DNA of 64,000 bases, from positions 749,001 through 813,000 of the forward strand of contig NC_065892.1 of NCBI RefSeq assembly GCF_905147045.1, written 5' to 3'. The position numbers and the translations under genes were made by a program. The notes under the pieces are model-generated. The model was not told the origin of the DNA, did no database searches, and saw nothing but the letters and a program-made list of their open reading frames with translations. Each line of letters starts with the position of its first letter. Position 1 is the stretch's first letter. Positions 31,871 to 43,515 of the stretch are shown one piece after another. The DNA comes from Nymphalis io. Its lineage: Eukaryota > Arthropoda > Insecta > Lepidoptera > Nymphalidae.

Positions 31871-34007
31871 TATATACAAACATTTGTTTGTCGGATTTAT
31901 AATGAATCGTAATTAATTAAAAATACGCAATTTTAGCGGAGAAGAGTTCCTACTGGATTTTTTAACGGTTTTCCTAGAATCTAACTCGAAACCGTTATAT
32001 AAGGTTATATTAATGACAGCAATGTATAATGATTCAAACACGCTAATAATAATTTATTTATAATAAATTATATATATATTTTAAGACAGAACCTGAGGTA
32101 TTGGTATTAATAAAATAAAAACTACAACATTTTTATTTAAAAATATTGTCAGTAGAAGGTCCCAGAGTTTAAAAGTAAACAGTTCATTCCTCCACAGAAA
32201 GCAATGAAACCGTCGACCAAGTGCTAAATCTTTCAGTTTTTGTGTACGTTGTTTATTATTCCATGTTGTAATAAAAAATAAAAGCCGGTACAATTGAACG
32301 ACATAGTTAACTGTATAATATAGTTTAATCTGTTATTAGCCCTTAATCCCTAAACGTACCTCATTAAAATGAATAAAATAATTAAAAATAAAGGATAAAT
32401 GAATTAATATTTATAATGTGAACAATCAAGGCCATCGAATAATGATTAGTCTTATGACCAAATATTTCCTTTATTTCTCCTCACAATAGACCTTTTGGTA
32501 ACAAATGGTACCAGCGCTCTGTGGGCACCGAATTTAAAAATCAATCACTTAAGTGGCTGGTACTGATTGAACAAGACCAACAATGTTTTTTTACGGTTGA
32601 CTCACGAGCAAAAATCTTGAGACACGCTTAAGTAAATCAATATTACATTTTTGTAATTAAACCTATTTGTTGTAATGGCTATTTTGTTTGACTACAGACA
32701 AGTAATGTGACTTTATATAATTACAATTTATTCGACCGAGTTCACATGGATAAAATTATAGTTCTTATAGGTTTCACTTCATTATGATTCTATATATACT
32801 AATCAGGATAACTGGCTGATTTTGGTCATTGTGGCCATTTAAAAAAAATATTTCAGGGCTTAGGTATACACGCAAACATCAGCTCAGAGGCTTACGACGG
32901 GAAAAGGGGAGCCGACGTAGAGCTCTGTAAGACGAACATCCTAAGGGCGTTTTCTTAACTCTCGGCTTAGGGCGTTGTCAGAATGGTATCGGTAAAGTCT
33001 CTCTTCTTATCATCGGATTGAACGGCATTTCGGCGCGACAAAGAGGCCTACGCATTTTCTGAGGTATGAAATTATTCTATATGCTATCTTCCGGTAGTCA
33101 CTATTTATTGTGAGAAAAAAACAAATAACTTATTATTGGTTTGCCCCGAGATTTAAACCCAGAATCTTACAATCTGCTGCCATATAACCTTATTAATAAA
33201 TTTACTAGGGATAGCTTACAAAATAATGCGAAGTTGTTTTTCTTGTCTTATTAACGTATCACATTGTCAGTAATGTCTGGAAAAAATAAAAAGAAACTGT
33301 AACAATTGTAAGTAAAATATATGTAATCTGGAAATTAATTAAAGCAAGAGCACGGAGTCAACAAAAAAGTAAATAAGAATAATAGAATTATTCATATTAT
33401 TTTGCTTATAACAGGAAAACAGACAAGTAAATCTGATACTTCGAATGAATATTTAATATTTCTAACATGGTCCGTCGACAGCTAAATCATTCCTCTTGTA
33501 CTTGAATTACACTGACTGACTTTTGGGGGTAGTATGAAAAGCGGAATCCCTGTCATAAAAAGCTAAGCTTGCACTTAGCTATGCCACCCATAAATTGTAT
33601 GAAATATTATCTTTATCAACACAATTTGGTTATGATTGCAAGTAATATATGTATAGAATACTGCGAAACACACCAATTAAAATATTTTATTGTTACTTAA
33701 TTTAATAGTGGTAATTTATATTTGAATGAAGCTTTATTTAATTAATGTATTTCATTTTATGTCTAAATTATATATAATTTAACTAACAGTGTCTCTTTAA
33801 ATTAATCGGATTTATTTGTTTTGTCATTTTATTATTTATATTATGGAATTTATTTTGGGCCCATTAAAATAAATGTACTTAATTACAATTATTATTTTTA
33901 GCTACAATGTTATATCATGATTTTTGTTTTATACTGATATCGACATGTTCGCTCCATCTCTATGCTTCTTACAAACGCAATGACTTAAGTTAAAACTAAA
34001 AATATCG
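31871..34007. other. Intergenic, AT-rich
   Basis: No exon or RNA gene. The block 32870-33060 is slightly richer in GC (for example GGGGAGCCGACGTAGAGC) and is probably a repeat fragment of unknown family. Confidence 0.35.
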
Positions 34008-34069
34008 GTCTTTATATCTATCTTTTTATTCATAGCTAGCTATGAATAAAAAGATAGAAAGATAGACCT
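34008..34069. repeat. Perfect 40-bp palindrome with imperfect flanking extension
   Basis: 34018-34057 is a spacerless perfect palindrome: CTATCTTTTTATTCATAGCT followed by its exact reverse complement, centred on AGCTAGCT. Beyond it, GGTCT (34008-34012) pairs with AGACC (34065-34069), so the fold extends imperfectly to about 62 bp. Confidence 0.95.
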
Positions 34070-34235
34070 CTCATTTTGAGAAGAAGGGATATGACAGATT
34101 TTAATCCGGCACATTCAGGTTTCACACGATGTTTTCCTTCAGCAAACGCACATGGAAATTCAAAGGTACTTGCTGGAATTTGAACCTGCAATCTTCGGTT
34201 AAGATCCACATGTTCTCTCTTTCCATCTCGCCTCT
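34070..34235 (-). mobile_element. SINE family T, diverged, 3' part missing
   Basis: GGTTTCACACGATGTTTTCC, TGCTGGAATTTGAACCTGC, TTCGGTTAAGATCCACATG. It directly abuts the palindrome at 34069, so the palindrome may have formed at the truncated end of this copy. Confidence 0.6.
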
Positions 34236-34588
34236 TTTTATTTTTACTTCGTGGTAGGGTTTTGTGCATGACTGCCTAGGTAGATACCACCAACTTATCA
34301 AGCAATACTTAAGACTTTCATGGGCGTCACGGGATCGCTTGCGCATGCTACCGTGATTTACCGATGTTAGCCCATCTATACGGACCTCCATTCCTTGGGT
34401 GCGTTTATATTATATATGCTTCTATTCCAATTTTAAAAAAAGAACAATGTCGAATAAACGAAATCAAGACTTGTTGCTAGAAAGTAAAAAAAAAACAATA
34501 TGGACGACGACACATTAACGCGATACAAAAACTATTTTTGTCGCACATAAACATATATTCAAATACATCAAATACTTTTCCATTGTAA

Positions 34589-34760
34589 TAAGAATATATT
34601 ATAGACATTCGTAAAGATTTTCCCGCTGTCGGGAAGTCATACAAATTTCAATCCTATATTCAAGCCTCGTTCGTTTTATTGGTATTTTCTCTCGTAGTTT
34701 AGTTTATTACATACTGAATAAGACCGTATGTGAAAATTGAAACTGTTTCTATGAGTAAAT
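34589..34760 (+). repeat. Unknown dispersed repeat, copy 1
   Basis: It shares with 45299-45440 the order TTCCCGCTGTCGGGAAGT-like hairpin, ACAAATTTC, CTATATTCAAGCCTCGTTCG. Family not recognised. No frame is conserved. Confidence 0.5.
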
Positions 34761-34839
34761 TCTATTATTTACGAATTTAATATGATTTGTTTTATATTTA
34801 AAGTATATTAGGTAGATGATGATGAGAGAGAAATGGGCT

Positions 34840-35080
34840 AATTATAATAAATGGTCACCACCGCTATTGATGCTGTTATTAATGTTAGACATCAGCAATG
34901 CGCCACCAACCTTGGGAACTAAAATGCTATGTCCTTTGTGCCTGTAGTTACACTTGCTCACTCACGCTTCTAACCTGAACACAATAATAATACTAAGTAT
35001 TGCTATATGGCATTAGACTAAGTGATGAGTTGGTAGCACCTACTCAAACGGATTTGATACCTGATCACCAAGTATTATAA
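34840..35080 (-). mobile_element. Metulj-like SINE, antisense, diverged
   Basis: CAATGCGCCACCAACCTTGG, CTATGTCCTTTGTGCCTG, CTAAGTGATGAGTTGGTAGC. The A-tail is lost. Confidence 0.7.
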
Positions 35081-35308
35081 GGCAGGAGATTTAATGTGTA
35101 TATTAAATAGCGTTATTTTTAGAAAAAAACAGTTCAATTGAAAAAAGAACATCCATTAGATAGCTTGTTTGTGGTGGAACGTTATAGCCTATATAATTTC
35201 ATGGCGTGACCATAAGGCGTGGTGTAATAGCTATAAACGACATCTAATCTGGTAATTAGTTAATGAGATACAATTAAGAACGATTTTATTTTTAAAATAA
35301 AAAATAAC

Positions 35309-35528
35309 GCCTACGACGAGGCTTTTCTCTTTAAGGAGAAGGGTTTGAGCTTATACAAACATGCTGCACCAAAGGAGATGGTGGATACACATGAGGCAGA
35401 ATTTCATTGAAAATAGACACATGCAGATTTCCTCACGAGATTCTCCTTCACCGCCAAGCACGAGATGAGTTATAAACACAAATAAAGTACTTGAAAACTC
35501 AGTGTTCCAGGGTTTGATTCCACCGATT
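35309..35528 (-). mobile_element. SINE family T, diverged
   Basis: ACGAGGCTTTTCTCTTTAAG, GAATTTCATTGAAAATAGAC, CACGAGATTCTCCTTCACCG, ending TTTGATTCCACCGATTAG. It adjoins the mariner relic. Confidence 0.65.
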
Positions 35529-36460
35529 AGTCATCAATAATCCCCAAATACAAAAAGTGAGGTTGTTTTGAAATGAAAACATGGAGGCGCTTCAAAGGTA
35601 ATGTGGATGAAAAATAATAAAAAGATACACCAAAGGCACGGATACATGTTCGTAGTGATTTGATATTTTGAGGAAAAATATAAAACCAGCTTATTAGACA
35701 TTCCAATTGTAGCTCATCTAACTTAGTGGTTGTTTGTTGTGCAGTGTGTGGTCTTATGTTGTCGTGAAGTAGCAGTGGCCTAGAGCAATTGACCAATCTC
35801 GGTTGTTTAGCAGCTAGTTCTTCCTTCATGGTTTGCAGTTGCTGACAATAGATATCTGCCGTAATCGTTTGGCCAGATTTTAAAAAGCTGTAGTGAACGA
35901 CACCGGCGCTAGTCCACCAAACACTCACAAGTAACTTTTTCTGAGTCAATTTTCGTTTAAGGCAGGATTTGGCTGGGTCTCCGGGGTTCAGCAATTGCGA
36001 CGAGCGCTTCCGATTATCGTACAGTATCCACTTTTCATCACAAGTAATGATTCGATTTAAAATCCCTTAATTATTGTGTCGGTTGAGCAAAGTAATACAC
36101 TCAATTCATGAGGTACCCATCGTTTAAGTTATTTTACATTCCCGATTTGCTTCAAGTGGATTAATACAGTTTTATCACTTACCCCGAAGCCTGCAGCTAT
36201 CTCTGAAGTGCTTTGTGATGGATCCACTTCCACAATAGCCTTTAATTCTTCATTTTCCGCTTTGATCTCCGGCAGTCCACGGGGTTGGTTCTGAAGGTTG
36301 AAATTTCCAGAACGAAAACGTTGAAACCAAAAACGTACCGTGCTTTCTTTTGCGACACCAGCGCTGTACACATCATTAATCCTTCGAGCTATTTTTGCAG
36401 CACTGGTGCCACGGTAGAACTCGTACTCGTAAATATATCGATATTTCATGTTTTCCATTG
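35529..36460 (-). pseudogene. mariner-family transposase relic
   Basis: DNA transposase that cuts and pastes its own element at TA. Minus strand, 36458-36129: helix-turn-helix part (AAKIARRINDVYSAGVAKES, VRFWFQRFRSGNF). An in-frame TAA at the next codons follows, then WVPHELS and a short internal deletion. The catalytic core resumes with TCDEKWILYDNRKRS (first Asp), VWWTSAGVVHYSFLKSG and LLHDNIRPHTAQQTT (second Asp). The region that should hold the third Asp is replaced by unrelated sequence. No clear terminal inverted repeats were found. Confidence 0.85.
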
Positions 36461-36597
36461 TGCGCTAATAACGGACGGCGCCAAAGAAAAAATAAATGAG
36501 GAAAAAAACAAATGAATGACTGTTTTCAAAACTCATGTACCAGCTAAATGAATTTATAAATTTGAATTTGGAATTCTTAACCAAAGAGGAGATATTT

Positions 36598-36895
36598 CTG
36601 GTGGTAGGGCTTTGTGCAAGCTCGTCTGGGTAGGTACCACCCACTCATCAGATATTCTACCTCAAAACAGCAATACTTGATATTGTTGTGTTCCGGTTTG
36701 AAGGGTGAGTGAGCCAGTGTAATTACAGGCACAAGGGACATAAAATCTTAGTTCCCAAGGTTGGTGGCGCATTGGATATGTAAGCGATGGTTGACATTTC
36801 TTACAATGCTAATGTCTAAGAGCGTTGGTGACCACTTACCATCAGGTGGCCCATATGCTCGTCCGCCTTCCTATTCTATAAAAAAAAAAAAAAAA
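36598..36895 (+). mobile_element. Metulj-like SINE, full length and young
   Basis: CTGGTGGTAGGGCTTTGTGC to CCTTCCTATTCTATA plus A15, differing from 30577-30870 at very few positions. Best reference copy of the family in this window. It lies just upstream (5' side) of the mariner relic. Confidence 0.9.
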
Positions 36896-37187
36896 GATCA
36901 AAGTGGTCAGTACGACAAAACGCTAATTTCATATTTAAGGACCTAATATAAATAAAATACAGACAATAAGGATATTATTTACCAAAAGAGAAATAATTCG
37001 CACTTACTTATTATTTTGAAAATATTGAAATTGTAAACATGATATGTTAATCATCATACTTAAATTTCTCATACATTTAGAGATGTTTATTATAAAATTG
37101 TTATCATATGAAATATTAGATTACTTATCGAAACCTCGATGTGTTAGAACGAGTGTAATGTAATCAAATATTTCGGGTTCGGTCCGG

Positions 37188-37270
37188 CACCATTAAATTT
37201 TCATGTGTCCAATTAGTTGTTAGTTATTCGTCTCGTGTTCATATTTGAAGGACAATGAAGGAAACCTATT
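37188..37270 (+). mobile_element. SINE family T fragment
   Basis: ATTAAATTTTCATGTGTCC, TTATTCGTCTCGTGTTCA, GAAGGACAATGAAGGAAACC resembles the central body. Both ends are gone. Confidence 0.4.
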
Positions 37271-37298
37271 ATAAGACGTATTACTCAATACTATTTAC

Positions 37299-37367
37299 TG
37301 GTGGTAGGGCTTTGTGCAAGCTCGCCTGGGTAGGTACCATCCACTTATTCGATATTCTACCGCATAA
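37299..37367 (+). mobile_element. Metulj-like SINE, 5' fragment
   Basis: ACTGGTGGTAGGGCTTTG to CGATATTCTACCGCATAAC, then non-SINE sequence. The 3' body is missing, as in the copy at 13603. Confidence 0.75.
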
Positions 37368-37424
37368 CTTACTTAACAAATTAAATTGTAAGTAATAATT
37401 CAATTGTAATTAAATATATACGAA

Positions 37425-37545
37425 ATTCGATTCTCGAATAAAAAAGAGTAACTACTGCGTTTCTTGTCGGTTCTTCGTATTAACAGATGACAATGACACG
37501 ATTCGAAAATTATTTGGTATTTAGCCGCATTTTATTCCGAAAATT
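37425..37545 (+). repeat. Dispersed repeat family L, weak copy
   Basis: GCGTTTCTTGTCGGTTCTTC and the following ACAGATGACAATG-type block align with the distal part of 3485-3725. Diverged. Confidence 0.35.
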
Positions 37546-37645
37546 TTTTTAAATTTTCTTTAAAAGTATACTTATAATTTCATAATTCTAACTAAATAAT
37601 TTATTTCGTAGCAATTTAATCGTAGTCGTTATTGGAACAACAAAA

Positions 37646-37737
37646 ATGAAATATTTGGCGATTTCCTTGTTTGGAACATTATATACATTTCAGTTCACGA
37701 CAGATACATTTGTTACCAACACAACAAATGATTACTG
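37646..37737 (+). CDS. Possible signal-peptide exon (uncertain)
   Basis: CAAAAATG is a good insect start context. The codons give MKYLAISLFGTLYTFQ then TTDTFVTNTTNDYW, which looks like a secretory leader with a Thr/Asn-rich start of a mature chain. A weak donor (ACTG/GTGTAA) at 37737/37738 would leave phase 2. No downstream exon was found to pair with it. It could be chance. Confidence 0.25.
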
Positions 37738-37907
37738 GTGTAAATATATTAAACTATATTTTACATGTATTTCATAACTTCATATATTTCCATGATTTTT
37801 GCCATATTACTAAATAAAAATAAAAAAGAAATCGATTTCCACATTCTAACATTTAATTTCGTTTGATTACACGAATATTACTGAATGTTCTAATATATAA
37901 TATGTTT

Positions 37908-38178
37908 ACTGATGGTACAGCTTTGTGCAAGCTCGTCTGAGAAGGTACCACTAGTAGGTGGTACCTACCCTTTAGATATTCTACCGCAAAACAGCAGTAC
38001 TTGGTATTGTTGTGTTCTGGTTTGAAGGGTGAGTAACATAACATTGGGAACTAAGTTCCCAACATTGGTGATGTAAGCGATGGTTAACATTTCTTACAAT
38101 GCCAATGTCTATGGCGTTGTTGACTACTTATCATCAGGTTGCCCATTTGCTCGTCCGCCTTCCTATTCTACAAAAAAA
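37908..38178 (+). mobile_element. Metulj-like SINE, full length with internal rearrangement
   Basis: TACTGATGGTACAGCTTTG to TTCCTATTCTACAAAAAAA. Near the head GGTACCACTAGTAGGTGG and GTACC form a small inverted repeat absent from other copies. A block between AGTAACATAACATTGGG and the distal body is shortened. Confidence 0.8.
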
Positions 38179-38819
38179 TATATAACGCCCTATAAAAAAT
38201 GCATGGTATTACAGCTCCCGCTGTATAACTTTTCCGCTTTTTAAATCGGCAGACTTTAATGTAATTTATTCGAAAACCCATCCCAAGAGATATCGCAACA
38301 GTACACAGAAGTTATGGGCCTATAGTTTACCCTTTGAAAGCGTATCAAGTCGAAGTAGATTTACTAGATTTAACTTTATGCGAAGGCGTACCGATGGGAA
38401 ACTAACAGGCTCTTCTTATCGGGCTGATCTCTCGTATTGAGAAAATACGACACGCTAAGAGGATATAAAAAAATCTCCAATACTTTCAAAAATATTTGCG
38501 TGTCATAGAAACAACATTTGTCACAATTTGTTACCTTATTTGTTTATTTGTTTATTTGTAAGTAAGTGAAACAAACAGCATATTTTATATTACATAAAAC
38601 TTATAAACCTTAAATAACACACATGCCAATACAGTATCCACAAATAATTAATCTGGAAGTGAACATATATATAAAAGAGATAAAACAGTAAAATTAAATG
38701 TATGGTAATAAAAAAAAAACTAACAAGTGTAAAAATGTATATAAACCAAACCTATATCATGTATGTTAACCATGTATTGTAACCTTATCTGTATGTTCTA
38801 ATGTGATTTCATATTTGGG

Positions 38820-39320
38820 TCCAATTCTATTAATAAGCTTAATATTTTGTCGCTTGAGATACGCAGGGAATGCAAAGATCAGGTTTTTCTTTACAGAATT
38901 GTAAATAATTTTGTTGATTCAATGTACTTAGTCAACAACATTCATATCAAGTGTTCACATTCCATTCAAAACATACCTTTTATGTCCCAATGTGTAGAAC
39001 GAACTATGCTAAAAATCGCTTTTTGGTAAGAGAATATGACAATTATAATGAACGTTACACTAATCTAATAGACATCTTTAACGTAAATTTATATAAGTTC
39101 TTTGAAGCTTTAAAAAACTATATTTTCATTAATATTCTTATCGTTTTTTTTTTTGTTTTACTTTTTAAATTACTTGTTAAATAACTTGTTATTGTTAAGT
39201 TCACTCCATGTTTGAATGTAAAAGTGGAAACTTTGTTGGCTTATGTCAGACTTATTTTGTTATCAAATGTTTATATAATATATTATGCTGTATGTTTTCC
39301 AAAATAAATAAATATTGTAT
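38820..39320 (+). mobile_element. LINE 3' end, RT C-terminal domain (jockey/CR1-like), frameshifted
   Basis: The first frame gives SLEIRRECKDQVFLYRIVNN. After a shift near 38960 a second gives VPMCRTNYAKNRFLVREYDN and LIDIFNVNLYKFFEAL. Together they match the conserved C-terminal block of jockey/CR1-type ORF2 (RRE-x-D-x-x-FL-x-x-I-x-N; CRTNY-x-KNRF). It ends in AATAAATAAATA. Dead 5'-truncated copy. Confidence 0.65.
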
Positions 39321-39454
39321 TGTTATGTGCCAACTACCTATTTTTACACGTGAGCTATAGATATATGAATAAATTTAGTAACCGGCTTCACCCGAGTCAT
39401 AGGAGAAAATCTCGTATTTACCACGATGTAAAGTCACCCTTCTCAATCAAGGCT

Positions 39455-39700
39455 AGCCAACTTTACAGGACACTCGTTATTCCCTCACTTTCAAAATCCA
39501 ATGAAACTGCAAGTCCGAAGCGAATAGATAAAGTTCAGGTGCATGACCACCGGTTCAACGTGCCTTCTAGATACAGCACACTGCCAACTTCCTGTCTCCG
39601 GGCTGCTAATGAGAAATTCTCGACAAAAAACAACAACTCCTTATTGACCCGAGCCTGTGTTTTATCTCGCGATCTGCATTGTAAGCTAGCTAATTAACGA
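39455..39700 (-). mobile_element. SINE family B, old antisense copy
   Basis: CTCGTTATTCCCTCACTTTC, GATAAAGTTCAGGTGCATG, CTTCCTGTCTCCGGGCTGC and CTAATTAACGAGAC follow the antisense order. This accounts for the open stretch 39320-39697. Confidence 0.65.
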
Positions 39701-40261
39701 GACATTTAAATGTGATTTATATTATTTCTAATAAAAAGTGTATACATATGTTAAGTTTAGGTGCTAAATACACATATAATAACATTTAAAAACAATAACA
39801 ATGCATTTGAGACGATGTAAATCAAAAAATTATAAAATATTATAATTCAAATTGAGTGAAAAAAATAAATGACATCTTACGTTATACTTACACAAAAGAA
39901 AATACTTCATATTTAACTAATACTAAATTAAAATAGCAAAACATAGATTCCTTCATAGTTACCATTTTACATCTTCACCTGAAGGCATCAATCTGATGAT
40001 TGACGGCCTTGCTTATAAACGTTGCCTTACGGTTGTTTATTGGTTTCTCTCTTTCTGTTATTAATGATTTTACATTTGAAAAAAGAGGACGCAGCATTAT
40101 TTAACAAGTTACCTGCTAAACAACCTTTATGAGTAAGGCTATAAGTACTATAGTATCTATCGAGAAAAATGTATTGCATAAATTTACTCTAAAATCAATT
40201 TTGTAATGCCTTTATATAGATGTTAGTGGTAATATTTACTTTGGCTAAAATATCAATACTT
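39701..40261. other. Intergenic, AT-rich, nothing recognised
   Basis: No family or exon could be assigned. Confidence 0.4.
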
Positions 40262-40480
40262 TGAGGAGTGCGGTCAAGATTACCTCGCCCCCCGAGGAGA
40301 GCCCAACTGAGTTACGAGGGTATATCGAGATGCTAAATATCGACATGATCCCGCAGCCTCTCAGATGGCGAGGGCGGGCATCGCAGTGGTTTTAGTGGGT
40401 AAGGATTCCTTATAACCCGGCTCCCCTTCCAAGTGGCCCCGGTACCATTCGAAAGGTTTTCACTGCGTGAAAAAAGGTAT
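40262..40480 (+). repeat. R1-type LINE 3'-UTR fragment
   Basis: TATCGACATGATCCCGCAGC, GTGGTTTTAGTGGGTAAGG, AACCCGGCTCCCCTTCC, GTTTTCACTGCGTGAAA: blocks recalled from 3' tails of lepidopteran R1 elements and partly repeated at 22318-22550 and 56000-56190. Confidence 0.55.
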
Positions 40481-41916
40481 GGTGATACTTAAGGCATCAC
40501 TTACACGTGAACAAAAAAAGCGATAAACAAATATGTAAGAAAACATAACCTGCAAACTGTTACTTCAAAATTACAGACAGATATATTTTATTTATTTGTA
40601 CAGATGTAGCACTAATACATAGAAATATATAATGTGATAAAAAAATATTAAAGCAATGAATACACATGATACATACCATTCAACTAGCAACTTGGTATGT
40701 GGTTTGGTTATGATAAAACCAAAGAACACTTACGCATTGAATGTTGCATCTGCGCGATAACAGAAAATTACGACTTTGGGGGCCCAGCAGAACCGGGCAG
40801 AGTTTGCGAAATTGAATAAAGATATGCAGTAAGATTTAAATAGTTCAGCCATTACACTCGTGAACTAGACGTTCATATTCTCCAACACTTATCATGCAAA
40901 TGTGGCCACAATTTACTGCTATAACTCTCGTGTCTTATCTCGCACCATTTTGAAATAAGTAGTATATGAGTTTTAATTAGTAATAACTTTGTATTATAGC
41001 AAGAAATGTCTTATATTGCACTATAATTATTTCCAATATGTCATTTAATTTAACTATCAAAAGTACAAAATTTCTATAATGTGCTTACTTATGAAATGTT
41101 GTAAAGTAACTTTAGATTAGCTATTCTGATGTTTGTGCCATTTTATCAGTGATCTGTGATGAGCTTAGAGTTTGTTTTTAAATAAATCTCTTGTTTTTAT
41201 AACAAAATAGTCAAATACTCGAGAAGCCAAATTGTATTTTTTTAAAAAAATATGAAATAACTAAGGAGTGAATTAAAACGTCTGAACAGATTTGGATACT
41301 CTGTTTAATTGATATGAAATACATGTTTTCCAGTAATCCAACGACAAAATGCAACGATGCAGTTTTAGGTTTTATTGTAAATTTTATTTGTGGTACTGGT
41401 TGCATAACTAAATAATCAACAATTCATCTTATTATTTCTTTATCATCTTTGTTTTCTTATTTATGCGTGAACAAGCTAGTGTGTGTGGGTATGTTCATAT
41501 GGGTTTGAATGAATAGTTAATAATATCTTATTATTATTATTATTATAAATTACGGTTACAATATTTATTTTAATAATTAGTTGATGATAATGTTTTCCTT
41601 CCGATTTCAACTATGGCAGCCATTTTAAGCGGAGACTAGCTTACTATGTCAGAGAAATTAAAGTGCAGTAGTGTGTTGGTAAACACAAGTACACTCTATT
41701 CTATGTTTGAATTATTTCATAACTGCAATCTGATTTGACCATAAAAAGTAAAAAACACTTGTACATATAAAAACATTAAAATCTTTCAAAAATACTCCTA
41801 ACTAATTATGTCTTCAAAGAAACCTTATTAACGTTTTGCCAACTCCCCCTTGGAATTGTACCTTATACCTCCAGATCTATAGCCTTTTAAACAACAAGAC
41901 AACCGAGATTATGATT
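40481..41916. other. Intergenic, AT-rich
   Basis: Mostly featureless. 41835-41895 (GTACCTTATACCTCCAGATC) resembles the mariner segment that encodes a PY-x-PDL-type motif, but it is too short and mutated to call. Confidence 0.35.
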
Positions 41917-42132
41917 TTTTTAAATGTTATAGGTAGGCGAACGGGCAAATGGGCCACCTGATGGTAAGTGGTATATCGTCACCGAATTAGGAAACTAAGA
42001 TGTTATGTCCCATGTGCAGTTGAACTTGCTCACTCGCTCTTCAAACCGGAACACAACAATAAGTATTGCTGTTGAATTACTGATGAATGGGTATTACGTA
42101 CCCAGACGGGCTCACACAAAGCCCTACCCACC
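41917..42132 (-). mobile_element. Metulj-like SINE, antisense
   Basis: GGGCCACCTGATGGTAAGTG, AACTAAGATGTTATGTCCC, CTTCAAACCGGAACACAAC, CCCAGACGGGCTCACACAAA. Central part shortened. Confidence 0.75.
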
Positions 42133-42769
42133 TCATTGTTCTGATGATGACTTTAGTGGTAATTTTCTTACCATTCCTTCTACCAATAAGCAGCCCGTAA
42201 TCAATACATCATCAACAAATATTTGTGTTTTGTTAAATGTTTATAATAAAGGAGAGCATGTTGAGGGTGGACTTTTTCCTCATCCATTCAGTATCTATTA
42301 CAAGCAGAAGCAATTTGAAATACCACTGTGCTAGTAACTATCTTATGACAGCCTACGATTTTCTTACAAGAATACACTTTAATATTTAAATAAAGCCGTA
42401 CATAATATGGACCATAAAATTCATAGAGTAATATTTTAACTGTGTCTATTAATAAAGTCTGTATTGTATTAAAATGTAGTGATATTTCTTTATTTATAAA
42501 CTAGCTGGTGCCCGCGTCTTCGTCTACGCAGGATTAGTATTTGGAGTAGCTTATATTAGCGTGGCGTAGAAAAGAACTAACATTATGACATAAATATTTT
42601 TTGAGTCGCATTTGAAAAATATAACTGCTTGACAATATTTTAACATAAGAAAATTGGCAATATAATAGATATACGGTAATTAGGCACTGCAGAACCCTGA
42701 TCATAGGCCTATAGTTATCTAGCTACTGCAGTATGCTCTTATAAACTATATTTAACGATTTTTTTTCCT

Positions 42770-43063
42770 TCAGCATAAACATGCAGATTTTTTGCTTTGG
42801 AAACACGTGAGCAAGCCACAGAGCTGACCGTGAGAAAAACATGGCGTGCCTAAATGTATGCCTGCTACCTTTAAGGTTTGCTCCTGCGATTTGTTGATCG
42901 TCATTGAAAATGCGACTTTTAACGGGAACTGCAGGCGTTTAAAATTGAATGGCAAGTTATTGGGTATGATTGGGATGCGCGGTATAAGAACATTGTCTCC
43001 CTTGGCTTCTCCAGTTAAAATTGTGGCCTTCACAATGTGCCTTCCTAGTTCGGTAACTCGCAT
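42770..43063 (-). pseudogene. Helitron RepHel helicase, C-terminal fragment
   Basis: PIF1-like SF1 helicase end of a Helitron replicase. Motifs read GRHIVKATILTGEAKGDNV, IPRIPIIPNNLPFNFKRLQF and AFSMTINKSQEQTLKVAG. The last holds the conserved helicase motif usually seen as MTINKAQGQTL, with Gly changed to Glu here. The following CFSHGQL should run into an AxSRV motif, which is lost. No Rep (HUH) domain or Walker A is left. Confidence 0.8.
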
Positions 43064-43329
43064 TGATATACATCACGTTATTTACAATATTATAAATCAA
43101 CCAAAAAAGGACTAATTACTAACCTACCTACAACCTCTGTAATTTCCAAAAAAAAGAAGGAATTCGGTATAATGAACAGGTAAGTAACCTATATCTATTA
43201 ATTTAAATAAAAATGAAGTATCTTATTTAAGTGTAACTCCTAACCAAAAAAAAAACTGCCAATACCTAATCTTGGGCCTATATTACTTGAAGTACAATCC
43301 GTTTTTAAAAAATCGCTATAACCATGAAA

Positions 43330-43515
43330 ATTCGCAAAACGGAGACAACAGTCAACGATGTCTGCCCTCACGCTTCTGCCCGCGTTCGGGTCGCGCACTC
43401 AGCGATGAGCGCCTTCTTGCCCCACACAAGTGCGTCGCACCGCCCGCCACCGCCGCCGGAGGCGAACCGCGCCGTACCGCTCGCTACACCGCACCCGTAG
43501 TATCGCGCATTTAAA
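43330..43515. other. GC-rich patch inside the Helitron
   Basis: About 180 bp of strongly GC-rich, CpG-rich sequence (for example CCGCCCGCCACCGCCGCCGG) within a very AT-rich region. The + frame reads as a basic, Arg/Ala/Pro-rich string without a known domain. It may be captured host DNA, as Helitrons often carry, or an internal part of the family consensus. Confidence 0.6.

Noticed and set aside
41835..41895. mariner catalytic-region scrap
   Set aside because: About 20 codons with stops and one weak motif are too little to name an element.
42005..42334. A 109-residue + strand gene
   Set aside because: Its first third is an antisense SINE (41917-42132) and the rest shows no motif or splice signals.
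43272..43514. Arg/Ala-rich protein of 80 residues
   Set aside because: It is only the translation of the GC-rich patch in the Helitron; there is no promoter, domain or conserved start.
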